The position numbers and the translations under genes are program-made. A stretch of 59,474 bases of DNA from Chthoniobacter sp. (lineage in GTDB: Bacteria; Verrucomicrobiota; Verrucomicrobiia; Chthoniobacterales; Chthoniobacteraceae). Each line of letters starts with the position of its first letter. Position 1 is the first letter of the stretch. The notes beneath the pieces are model-generated. The model did no database searches. It was given only the letters and a program-made list of their open reading frames with translations, and was not told where the DNA came from. The stretch spans positions 1 through 59,474 of the forward strand of contig JAQGOK010000159.1 in assembly GCA_028293645.1 (NCBI GenBank), given 5' to 3'. Below are positions 46,077 to 53,846 of this stretch, piece by piece.

Positions 46077-47759
46077 TCAAAACTCGTAGTTGGCTCCTAG
46101 GAACAACCGGTTTCGAAAGTAGTCGCTGTCGTTCGGCTCACCGAAAACCGTCGTGAAGCTGTAGGTGAAGTTGAACGACCAGTCGCGGGTCAGCGAGTAT
46201 TCCATGCCCAGTGAAGTGTCGAATGTGCTGCGGGTGGTGTCGTTATCGCCCGCCTCGGTCGTCGCGACTTGATGAAGGACATTCGCCGCGAGGGTTCCAC
46301 GCAGCCGTGGAGAGAAGAAGTGCCGGACACTCAACCCCGTGCGCAACGTCAGCACCTCGGTCTTCTCGTCCGGTGGTTCTTCGAATCCAAAGCGGCTGCT
46401 CCACTGGAGATAGCTCGCTCGGCCGAGTTGGTAGTTCAGCGTGCTCTCCAGGTAAGGTGTCACGCTCGAAACGCCGGATTCGTCGAAGGTGCGCATGGCC
46501 GTTCCGAACCGCACGGTCGCGGCCGCCCGCCGGGTCAGCGTCAGATCGAAGCCCGTCAGCGCGAATACAGTGTGCGAGTCGCGAAAGGGGCTATTCTCGT
46601 AAAGAAACTGACTGTAGCGGCCCTCAATCAGCACGGTGAGCCGGGGACTCCACAGATAGCGGAATTCCGTTCCGAGCGCGTATTCGTTGTAGTCGTTAAC
46701 CTGAGACGTCTCGTCTTCGAACTTCAGCGCGTTGTAGCTAAAGCTGGTGACCGTCGAAAAACGCGGTTTCCAACGGTAAGAAAGATCGAACTTGCTCAGC
46801 ACGTTGAAGTAGCTGCCGCTGCCTAAATCCGTCGGCGTGTTAATTCGTGCCAGGTCAGGTTGCTGAAGATAGACCGCGCTGACACTTCCGCTGAACTGCA
46901 GCCTCGGGGTGATGCGTTTCAGGTAAATGAGCGCAAGACTGCCGTTGTAATCCGTCTTTTTCCCAGGCCGGCTGAAATAATAGTCGGCGTTGACGTTCGC
47001 ATCGAAGGTGAAAACGCTGCGCCGAGTGGCCGTTTGCGCCTCGAAGCTCAGTGATGACCGAGCGATCGCGCTCGCCTTGCGTTTGGGCGCCGGTGACCCG
47101 GGAATCACGATCTCCTCAAACTCCGGTTCGGTCGCAGGAATGACCACCCGGCGAAACTGCTGCGGTGTAGGGGCGGGCCGGATTGGTGCACCGATTCGCT
47201 GCGGCCGACGAGTCGCCGGCACCGGTACAAAAAAGACCTGCTCGGGGTTTCCGGCGCTCACCTGCTGTTGGAATCTCTGCTCCGGAATGTCCGACGGATT
47301 CGTAGGAGTCTGGAAGATGTTATCGTCGAACCCCATCGAGACCGATGCGCGCGTGGTGAACTTCGGCCGTGCCAGACGTCCTTCTCCAGAAATGAAGATC
47401 TGCGCTGCCTGGCCATAACCGGGCGACACCGAGAACGATGCCGGTGCTTCGGCCGCGGGCGGTCGCATCAATCCGGTGTCGGCCTCAGGGGTCGTACCGC
47501 TGGGGGGCGGTCCCGCCGCCCCGGCTGGCGCCTCGAGCGTCGATCCGGCTCCCGTTGCTGCGGAAGGAGCTACCGGGCTCGTTCCGAACGCGGAACTCGA
47601 TCCTGCACCGGGCGCGGCAGGGGGGCTCACCGGAGCAGTTTCCGCCGCAGAGCCCGTCGCACCGGCTCCGCTGGACGAGCTTTCCTCTTGTGCCGCGGCA
47701 AACTGGGCGCCGCTTACAGCCATCAACCCGAGCGCGATCCAGAACCTGCAGAAGGGCAT
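46077..47759 (-). CDS. Outer-membrane beta-barrel protein of the exopolysaccharide module
   Basis: With the start at 47759 the protein has 560 residues. It has a signal peptide (MPFCRFWIALGLMAVSGAQF to about residue 24) and a low-complexity Ala/Ser/Pro/Gly linker at about 25-115. A barrel follows, built of alternating strands with aromatic girdles (VFTFDANVNADYYFSRPGKK, YNEYALGTEFRYLWSPRLTVL), ending LFLGANYEF. The terminal Phe is the classic BamA signal. The fold resembles the BBP2/porin-like barrels that partner Wza-like proteins. A TTG 33 bases upstream (47792) could extend it by 11 residues; the ATG was chosen for the cleaner signal peptide. It is the first gene of the export operon. Confidence 0.85.
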   Translation of the reverse strand: MPFCRFWIALGLMAVSGAQFAAAQEESSSSGAGATGSAAETAPVSPPAAPGAGSSSAFGTSPVAPSAATGAGSTLEAPAGAAGPPPSGTTPEADTGLMRPPAAEAPASFSVSPGYGQAAQIFISGEGRLARPKFTTRASVSMGFDDNIFQTPTNPSDIPEQRFQQQVSAGNPEQVFFVPVPATRRPQRIGAPIRPAPTPQQFRRVVIPATEPEFEEIVIPGSPAPKRKASAIARSSLSFEAQTATRRSVFTFDANVNADYYFSRPGKKTDYNGSLALIYLKRITPRLQFSGSVSAVYLQQPDLARINTPTDLGSGSYFNVLSKFDLSYRWKPRFSTVTSFSYNALKFEDETSQVNDYNEYALGTEFRYLWSPRLTVLIEGRYSQFLYENSPFRDSHTVFALTGFDLTLTRRAAATVRFGTAMRTFDESGVSSVTPYLESTLNYQLGRASYLQWSSRFGFEEPPDEKTEVLTLRTGLSVRHFFSPRLRGTLAANVLHQVATTEAGDNDTTRSTFDTSLGMEYSLTRDWSFNFTYSFTTVFGEPNDSDYFRNRLFLGANYEF

Positions 47760-47940
47760 CGAGGGGAAAATTGCGGCTAAAGGATTTATCAAGACCTCTC
47801 CAGGTCCTCTGGGGGAGGCAGCCGGGATTATCGGATGCGCTACAGCGAAGCAACTGATTTATGGCGATCTCATCGCGTAGCGGAACCGTGTCGCAACGGA
47901 TTGGATTGTCTCTCCCGTCCGTGCCGCGCATGACTCCAGG

Positions 47941-48693
47941 ATGAAGTTCTACGCTCGCTGGTTCGTCTTGCTGGTTCTCGCCGGAGATCTCTCTGCCGCA
48001 TGGGACGTGACCAGCACGACGACCTTGCCGGCGCCGAATGGACTCACGTTTACCGAGCAAAAACTCGCCAGTGCCGGCGGCCGCGCCACACTCTGGTCGG
48101 TCACGTTCTCGTCCAAGACGCACTCTTTTGCGGTGATGGACAACCCGCAGGGCGAATTCGATCTGGGCAGCGCCTGCGTGAAACGTGGCGCCCTCGCCGG
48201 AGTGAACGGCGGCTATTTTCATCCTGATCGCACGCCACTAGGGCTCGTCGTTCGACAAGGCGTGCAGATTCATCCGCTGGAGAAAGCGAAGCTGCTGAGC
48301 GGAGTCGTCAGCGTGAACGGCAAAGGCATTGCCGTGTCCCGACGCGCTGCGTTCGCCGCCTCCGGCGTCCGCGAAGCGCTCCAGGCCGGGCCGTTCCTCG
48401 TCGAGGCTGGCCAACCGATTGCCGGCTTAAACGGCACCCGCGGCGCAGCGCGCACCGTCGTGATTCAGAACGCGAAAGGCCGCTTCGGATTTCTGATCTG
48501 CAAAAGCGTGTCGCTTGCAGAGATGGCTGAGATCCTGGCCACCCCAGCGGTTTTTCCGGAGGCACGGGTGACTCGTGCGCTCAATCTGGACGGCGGCAGT
48601 TCCACCGCGCTCTGGGTACGCGGTGAGCCGCCGTTTTATCAGCGGGAGTGGAAAGGCGTGCGCAATTACCTCGCGATCGTGCCGAAGCCGTAA
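47941..48693 (+). CDS. Secreted phosphodiester glycosidase (NAGPA/DUF2233) family protein
   Basis: The 250-residue protein has a signal peptide (MKFYARWFVLLVLAGDLSAA) and a NAGPA domain: AGVNGGYFHPDRTPLGLVVR near residue 90, GPFLVEAGQPI, RTVVIQNAKGRFGFLIC, and LNLDGGSSTALWVRGE near the C-terminus. The domain is shared with the mammalian enzyme that uncovers mannose 6-phosphate and with sporulation protein YomE-like hydrolases. Bacterial members hydrolyse sugar-phosphodiester links in cell-wall or surface polymers, but the target here is unknown. It is divergent from the export operon with a 181-base gap, which might link it to surface polysaccharide turnover. The start is the ATG at 47941. 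Confidence 0.9.
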   Translation: MKFYARWFVLLVLAGDLSAAWDVTSTTTLPAPNGLTFTEQKLASAGGRATLWSVTFSSKTHSFAVMDNPQGEFDLGSACVKRGALAGVNGGYFHPDRTPLGLVVRQGVQIHPLEKAKLLSGVVSVNGKGIAVSRRAAFAASGVREALQAGPFLVEAGQPIAGLNGTRGAARTVVIQNAKGRFGFLICKSVSLAEMAEILATPAVFPEARVTRALNLDGGSSTALWVRGEPPFYQREWKGVRNYLAIVPKP

Positions 48694-48738
48694 GGCCGTT
48701 GTCCGGCCCGGCTTCGCCTGCTAGAGCCTGCCCTTCGC

Positions 48739-49908
48739 ATGCGTCCCGTCTTGCTCCCATTCCTGGCAGTTTTCGTTCTCCTGATCGCAGTCGGGGACGC
48801 CCATCCTTTTCTCCAAAACTCCCTCTGGATTCAGATCGCTCCGGAGCAAATCCAGGTGGCGATCAACGTCTCGGCGAAGGAACTCCAGGTCGCCCAGGCA
48901 GCTTACCTCGCCAACAGTGAGGCCGATCCCGAGTCACTCGCCGCGGCCGCCGAAGAGCACCGCGGTTATCTCACGACTCATTTCACGCTTTCAGTTCATG
49001 GGCAGCCTCTTGCCGGTCAGATCACCAGGATCACCCCGCCGATTGCATTCACCGATCCGGAGAAAACCTTCTTCCAGTTTGAACTCGCGTATCCTCTGGC
49101 CGGACCGCCGCCCGCGCAGATCGCGCTCGCCCATTCCATGCTCCGCGAATGGCCTTACGGTCCGGGCCAGGCCTGGGACGTCAGCTACGTCGTCCGGCTG
49201 AAGCGCTCCGATTCCAACGCCATTCACACCGGCCTGCTTCGTTCGGGCGAACCCGCCGAGTTTCCCACCGGATGGGAAACGGCGCCTGCTGCCGAGCCGC
49301 CGACTGTGCACACGAATCTGCCGCGCACGTTTCGCGATTACCTGTGGCACGGGATGCTGCACATCCTCACCGGCTACGATCACCTGCTATTCGTGGCTGC
49401 GCTCGTGCTGGCGACATTGAGCTTTTGGGAAATGGTGAAAGTAATCGCCGCCTTCACGCTGGCGCACACCGTGACGCTCACGCTGTCGGTGTTCGATCTC
49501 GTGCGGCTGCCGTCCTGGGTCGTTGAGCCAGTGATCGCCCTGAGCATCGTCTTCGTCGCGCTGGAAAACGTGTTCTTCCCGAGGCGCGCTGCTTCACGGC
49601 TGCGTCTGCTCGTCGCATTCGGCTTCGGACTGATCCACGGCCTCGGGTTCGCCGGCGGTCTGCTGGAAGCCATGGCTGGATTACCCGTCGCGAGCATCTG
49701 GATTGCGCTGATCGCGTTCAGCATCGGCGTGGAAATCGGCCATCAGGTAGTCGTTCTGCCGCTCTTTGGTTTGCTGGCGCTCGGTCGCAGCAGTTTGCGC
49801 GAAGGGTTTTCCCGCTGGGCGGTGCGCTACGGCTCAGTGCTCATCGCGCTGGCTGGCGTCTATTATCTTTTCCTGAGCGTGCACGAGCAGTTTTTTACTG
49901 GGCGTTGA
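48739..49908 (+). CDS. HupE/UreJ-family membrane protein with a periplasmic N-terminal domain
   Basis: The 389-residue protein begins with a signal peptide and a soluble domain of about 170 residues (HPFLQNSLWIQIAPEQIQVAI ...). About six membrane helices of the HupE/UreJ_2 type follow. The family motif is MLHILTGYDHLLFVAALVLA, then FTLAHTVTLTLSVFDLVRLP and FGFGLIHGLGFAGGLLEA, with conserved His and Asp residues that may bind metal. HupE and UreJ proteins are linked to nickel or cobalt uptake; this long form has no assigned substrate. It starts 45 bases after the NAGPA gene, probably co-transcribed. Its stop is only 14 bases before the LexA box of the imuA promoter. Confidence 0.88.
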   Translation: MRPVLLPFLAVFVLLIAVGDAHPFLQNSLWIQIAPEQIQVAINVSAKELQVAQAAYLANSEADPESLAAAAEEHRGYLTTHFTLSVHGQPLAGQITRITPPIAFTDPEKTFFQFELAYPLAGPPPAQIALAHSMLREWPYGPGQAWDVSYVVRLKRSDSNAIHTGLLRSGEPAEFPTGWETAPAAEPPTVHTNLPRTFRDYLWHGMLHILTGYDHLLFVAALVLATLSFWEMVKVIAAFTLAHTVTLTLSVFDLVRLPSWVVEPVIALSIVFVALENVFFPRRAASRLRLLVAFGFGLIHGLGFAGGLLEAMAGLPVASIWIALIAFSIGVEIGHQVVVLPLFGLLALGRSSLREGFSRWAVRYGSVLIALAGVYYLFLSVHEQFFTGR

Positions 49909-49922
49909 GCGGCGGGTGAAAG

Positions 49923-49936
49923 TGTTCGTTTGAACA
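49923..49936 (+). promoter_or_regulatory. LexA operator (SOS box) of imuA
   Basis: TGTTCGTTTGAACA matches the published Verrucomicrobia LexA consensus TGTTC-N4-GAACA at all ten fixed positions. A possible -35 (TTGAAC, 49930-49935) overlaps the right half, with a weak -10 (TAGTCT, 49954-49959) 18 bases further, so LexA binding would block polymerase. That promoter would start transcription close to the imuA GTG. Confidence 0.85.
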
Positions 49937-49965
49937 CAAATGAACATGTGGCGTAGTCTGCGGGC

Positions 49966-50628
49966 GTGCCTTCCAGCCCGAAGATTTTACAGCTCCGCGA
50001 ATTGCTCGCCGCCCGTGGCCTCGGCACGGTCGCGCGCGCTCCGGAAGGCTTTCACACCGGCTGGGCTGCGCTCGATGCCGCCGCCGGCGAGGGGCTGCCC
50101 AAGGGCGACATTGCCGAGCTGAATTGCCTCCACGGTGGAGGCGCCCTCGCTGTCGCGGAGTGCATTCACGCCGCGGAGCGAGGGCGTTATTACGTGGCGC
50201 TGATCGATGGCGCGGATGGCTTCGATCCGGCCAGTGTCGAGACGTCCGCACTGACGCGGTTGCTCTGGGTCCGCTGCCACAGTGCGGCGGAAGCAGTGAA
50301 AGCCGCCGATCTGCTTCTGCGCGACGGCAATCTCCCGCTCGTGTTGCTGAATCTGCGCGGCTGTGCCGATGCCGCGCGCGTGCCGAGCCAGGCGTGGTAT
50401 CGGCTCCAGCGGATCGTTGAACAGAGCGGCGTTGCCTTGCTCGTCCTCACCCCGCGTCCGCTCATTCCCAGCGCGCGCATTCGCCTGATTTTACACGGGC
50501 ATTTCACGATCGATGATGTGGAGCGCTCCTGTGCGGATCTGGTGGAAGGCGTGACCTTTGAAGCCCTCCGCGGGTCCAGCGCGCGCCGGCTCGTGGACGA
50601 CGCACCACAACTCGCCGAGGTCGGCTGA
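49966..50628 (+). CDS. imuA: ImuA-like RecA-family protein of the SOS mutagenesis cassette
   Basis: From the GTG at 49966 the protein has 220 residues. It is a RecA-like ATPase-fold protein of the ImuA/SulA-related group, starting with LQLRELLAARGLGTVARAPEGFHTGWAALDAA. The site of the RecA Walker A loop reads LHGGGALAVAE and has no GK[ST], so ATP binding is doubtful, as in other ImuA proteins. The core strand YYVALIDGADGFDPASVE and LVLLNLRGCADA follow RecA topology. ImuA is needed with ImuB and DnaE2 for damage-induced mutagenesis, probably linking the mutasome to RecA. It is controlled by the LexA box at 49923 and lies 16 bases before imuB. Confidence 0.88.
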   Translation: MPSSPKILQLRELLAARGLGTVARAPEGFHTGWAALDAAAGEGLPKGDIAELNCLHGGGALAVAECIHAAERGRYYVALIDGADGFDPASVETSALTRLLWVRCHSAAEAVKAADLLLRDGNLPLVLLNLRGCADAARVPSQAWYRLQRIVEQSGVALLVLTPRPLIPSARIRLILHGHFTIDDVERSCADLVEGVTFEALRGSSARRLVDDAPQLAEVG

Positions 50629-50644
50629 CGCAAACGCACGCGCC

Positions 50645-52159
50645 ATGTTTGCCGCCATCCATGTCCCGGATTTTGCGCTGCAATGCGTGCTCCGACACGA
50701 GCCGGAACTCCGCTCACACGCTCTCGCCGTGGTCGATGGCCGGCTCCCGGCCTGTGTCCGGCAAATGACCGCCGCGGCGCGCGAACATGGCGTCGCTCCC
50801 GGCATGACGACCACCCAGGCGCTCGGCCGCTGCCCCACGCTGCTGTTCCGGACGGTCGGCGAAAGCCTGCTCGGCCCAGCCAGCGCATTGCTGCTGCAAA
50901 CCGCAGAAACCTTTTCGCCCTGGCTCGAAGCGACTTGCGAAGGCGTGGTCACCCTCGAGTGGCGGGACGAAACGCCCGGTGGCAAAGCGCGTCATCGCGG
51001 ACCGCTGGAACGCGCGCAGGAAATCGTCGCGCAACTCGCGAGCTGTGATTTTGCTGCGCAAGTCGCCGTAGCTGCCACGCCGGCTCTCGCGCTGCTCGCC
51101 GCGCATGTCGCGGAGCCTGTTGCGGTCGTGGAAAACGCTGCCGAATTTCTCGCGCCGCTGCCGCTGGGATTGCTCGCCGCCGATGACGAGCAGGCACGCT
51201 CCGAAGCCGAAGCGCGGGAGCGCCAGGAAGCGCGCGACAAGACTTTGCGCCTGCTGCATCGGTGGGGCATTCACACCCTCGGCGCATTTTCCGCATTGCC
51301 CCGCGATCAAGTGGTGACGCGGCTCGGCGTGCGGGGAGGGGATCTGTGGGATCGCGCCACGGGTGGGGCGAAACGTCCGCTGCGGCTCGTCCGCGCACCG
51401 GAACATTTCGCCGAAGCGATGGAGCTCGAGCACGAAGTCGAGACGCTCGAACCGCTGCTTTTCATCCTGCGCCGTTTCCTCGAACAACTCGCCGCGCGCC
51501 TGCTCGCATCGTATCGCGTGGCGTCCACGCTGCAGCTTCAGCTGACCTTTCGCGGCGGCGCGCAACATGCGCGTGAATTCCGGATTCCCGCTCCGACCGC
51601 AGAGGTGGACGTGCTCTTCCGCATCCTCGAAACGCATCTGGAAACCGTCACCGCCGAGGCTCCCGTGATCGCCGTCGCGCTCATCGCGCAAGCCACGCGT
51701 CCGGAGCAAAAGCAGTTCAGCCTTTTTGAGACCGGCCTGCGCGATCCGAACAAGTTTTACGAAACGCTGGGCCGGCTTCAGGCGCTGCTCGGTCACGATC
51801 GCGTCGGCACGCCCGTCGCCGAAGACACCCATCGCCCGGACGCCTTTCATCTTGAAACGCCGCGCTTTGACGAAGCAGCGAACGGCAGCCGGATGTCCAT
51901 CCAGCCCGGCCCGCCCTTGCAACGCTATCGTCCGCCGCTCCCCGCGAATGTGCAGGTCGCCGACAACCAGCCGATCCGCGTATTTTCTGAAAAGGCTTTC
52001 GGCGAAATCACGCAGCGCCGTGGGCCATGGCTCGGCTCCGGAGATTGGTGGACCGACCGCGCCTGGGAACGCGAAGAGTGGGACGTGCAGGTCGGCGAAG
52101 AATGCTACCGGCTCGCCCGGCAAGGCAGCGCCTGGTTCATCGACGGGAGCTACGATTGA
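50645..52159 (+). CDS. imuB: ImuB, inactive Y-family polymerase hub of the mutasome
   Basis: The 504-residue protein has the Y-family palm/fingers/little-finger layout, beginning MFAAIHVPDFALQCVLR, where active DinB has a catalytic-Asp motif such as IHIDMDCFF. The second catalytic pair (SxDE) is absent, the region reading CEGVVTLEW. It therefore should not polymerise and instead acts as a scaffold. QFSLF at residues 357-361 fits the beta-clamp binding consensus QxxLF. The C-terminal GPWLGSGDWWTDRAWEREEWDV is the ImuB tail that binds other mutasome parts. The start at 50645 begins right at the conserved first strand, 16 bases after imuA. The next gene starts 10 bases after its stop. Confidence 0.92.
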   Translation: MFAAIHVPDFALQCVLRHEPELRSHALAVVDGRLPACVRQMTAAAREHGVAPGMTTTQALGRCPTLLFRTVGESLLGPASALLLQTAETFSPWLEATCEGVVTLEWRDETPGGKARHRGPLERAQEIVAQLASCDFAAQVAVAATPALALLAAHVAEPVAVVENAAEFLAPLPLGLLAADDEQARSEAEARERQEARDKTLRLLHRWGIHTLGAFSALPRDQVVTRLGVRGGDLWDRATGGAKRPLRLVRAPEHFAEAMELEHEVETLEPLLFILRRFLEQLAARLLASYRVASTLQLQLTFRGGAQHAREFRIPAPTAEVDVLFRILETHLETVTAEAPVIAVALIAQATRPEQKQFSLFETGLRDPNKFYETLGRLQALLGHDRVGTPVAEDTHRPDAFHLETPRFDEAANGSRMSIQPGPPLQRYRPPLPANVQVADNQPIRVFSEKAFGEITQRRGPWLGSGDWWTDRAWEREEWDVQVGEECYRLARQGSAWFIDGSYD

Positions 52160-52169
52160 GCCTTCCAGA

Positions 52170-53846
52170 ATGTCCTCCACTTCGGAGCCGCGGTGCGAGA
52201 CCATCGCGGTTCACTTTCGCGTGAAACCTCTCCCAAAGTTCGGCGCAGCCCTGGCCCTGTTTGCTGCGGGTCTGATCGGTGGATTCGTCGTCCGATCCAC
52301 TGGCACTTCCGAGCGTCAACGCGACAGCTCCGTCGCGATATCGGAGAAGCAGAATTCGGAAGCGCCGTTGAAGCGAACTGCAATCACCGGCGCCCATCCC
52401 GCTATCGCGAGCGGCAACTTCGCGGAACGCCTCAGAGCTCTTGCCAAGACAGGCAATCGCCTCAAACGAGCACGCGCAATCGCCGGGATCGCAGACGAAC
52501 TCGACAGCCGCCAAGTCCGCGACGCGCTCGCCGATCTCGACAGGCGCAGCGTGCGCGATGCGGATGAAATCCGGCTGCAACTGCTCGCCCGCTGGGCACA
52601 ACTCGAGCCCGATGCGGCGCTGCAGTATGCGCAGGCATTGCCATCCGGCTTTGAAGCGCCGAGCGCGATCGAGGCGGTGATCCGGAGCTGGGCGGCCCAC
52701 AATCTGAAAGCCGCTGAAGCGGGAGTCGCGCGAATGGCGGAAGGTTCCGCGAAGAAAACCGCTCACGCTGCGCTTGCGCCCGCGCTCTCCGAAGTTGACC
52801 CCCGACGCGCGTTTGCAGCCGTTCGTGAGCTGCCGTTTTCGAGCAGCGATATCGATCTATTTTTCCAAAATTGGGCGGAGAATGACCCGCTGGCCGCATC
52901 GGCACATGCCGCTCAACTTCCCGATAGTCGGCTCCGCTCCTTCGCACTGCGTTACGTCGCGCAAAAGTGGGCCGAAGTGGACCGCGAGGCGGCGCTCGCC
53001 TGGGCGCAGACACCGCCTCCGAACCCGCCAGGCGTCACGATCCAAGTGCGCGATCCCGGGCCTCTCGCGGCGGTCATCAGATCGTGGTTAAAAACAGATG
53101 CGAGCGACGCGATGGCTTGGGTCGAGCAACTCCCGGAGGGCGCAGAGAAGACGGATGTGCTCGCCGCACTCACTCGATCGTTAAGCGATGAAGAGCCGCG
53201 GCACGCGGTCGAGTTTGCCGCGATGATGCCGGAAGGAAAAGCGCAGGACTCAGCGCTGAGGAATCTTATCGCAGGCTGGAGTCAGAAGGATTTCGCGGGA
53301 GCGTTGGAATGGGCGCAGCACCAGCCCGACGAAGAGGTGCGCCAGCTTCTCCTGCCAACATTGGCGGGGGATCTCGCGTGGCGGGATACAGCGGCTGCTG
53401 TGGAACTCGCGCTGGAAATCGGAGGCGACGGGAGCACCCGCGCCATCTCGAGTATCCTGCAAATCTGGACCCGCAGGGAACCCGCCGCTGCCGCGCAGTG
53501 GGTCCGCATGCAACCTGACCGGGCTAAGCACAGCGCGAGTGTCGCTGAGATGTGGGCAGAAAAGGACGCGAATTCCGCGCTCAGGTGGGTAAACGAAACT
53601 ACCATCGGCGACGAGCGAGACGAAGCCCTGTCCCGCGGGGCGAACATGGTCGCGCAGACCGAGCAACCTCGGCGCGCCGAGAAATGGATCGAGGGAATCG
53701 CGAGCGCAGAGCGCCGCGCCAAGGCTTATCAAACCGTTGCGTTCTGGTGGTTGCGGAATCAGCCAAAGAGCGCGCGCGAGTGGATCAAAACGGCACCGCT
53801 TTCGGCCCAAGCAAAGAGCGCCCTGCTCAAGGAAGGTGGCCGATGA
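52170..53846 (+). CDS. Membrane-anchored alpha-solenoid repeat protein A (function unknown)
   Basis: The 558-residue protein has one N-terminal membrane helix at about 24-41 and then a Ser/Gln/Ala-rich linker. About nine units of 35-45 residues follow, marked by a Trp, an acidic or Asn residue 4-5 further on, an Ala pair, often a second Trp, and LP. Examples are RWAQLEPDAALQYAQALP, KWAEVDREAALAWAQTPP, SWLKTDASDAMAWVEQLP and IWTRREPAAAAQWVRMQP. This looks like a TPR/Sel1-like helical solenoid of a type I do not recognise by name. It starts 10 bases after imuB and its stop overlaps the next gene by 4 bases (ATGA), so it should be co-transcribed with imuAB under SOS control. It is a paralogue of the next gene. 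Confidence 0.8.
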   Translation: MSSTSEPRCETIAVHFRVKPLPKFGAALALFAAGLIGGFVVRSTGTSERQRDSSVAISEKQNSEAPLKRTAITGAHPAIASGNFAERLRALAKTGNRLKRARAIAGIADELDSRQVRDALADLDRRSVRDADEIRLQLLARWAQLEPDAALQYAQALPSGFEAPSAIEAVIRSWAAHNLKAAEAGVARMAEGSAKKTAHAALAPALSEVDPRRAFAAVRELPFSSSDIDLFFQNWAENDPLAASAHAAQLPDSRLRSFALRYVAQKWAEVDREAALAWAQTPPPNPPGVTIQVRDPGPLAAVIRSWLKTDASDAMAWVEQLPEGAEKTDVLAALTRSLSDEEPRHAVEFAAMMPEGKAQDSALRNLIAGWSQKDFAGALEWAQHQPDEEVRQLLLPTLAGDLAWRDTAAAVELALEIGGDGSTRAISSILQIWTRREPAAAAQWVRMQPDRAKHSASVAEMWAEKDANSALRWVNETTIGDERDEALSRGANMVAQTEQPRRAEKWIEGIASAERRAKAYQTVAFWWLRNQPKSAREWIKTAPLSAQAKSALLKEGGR

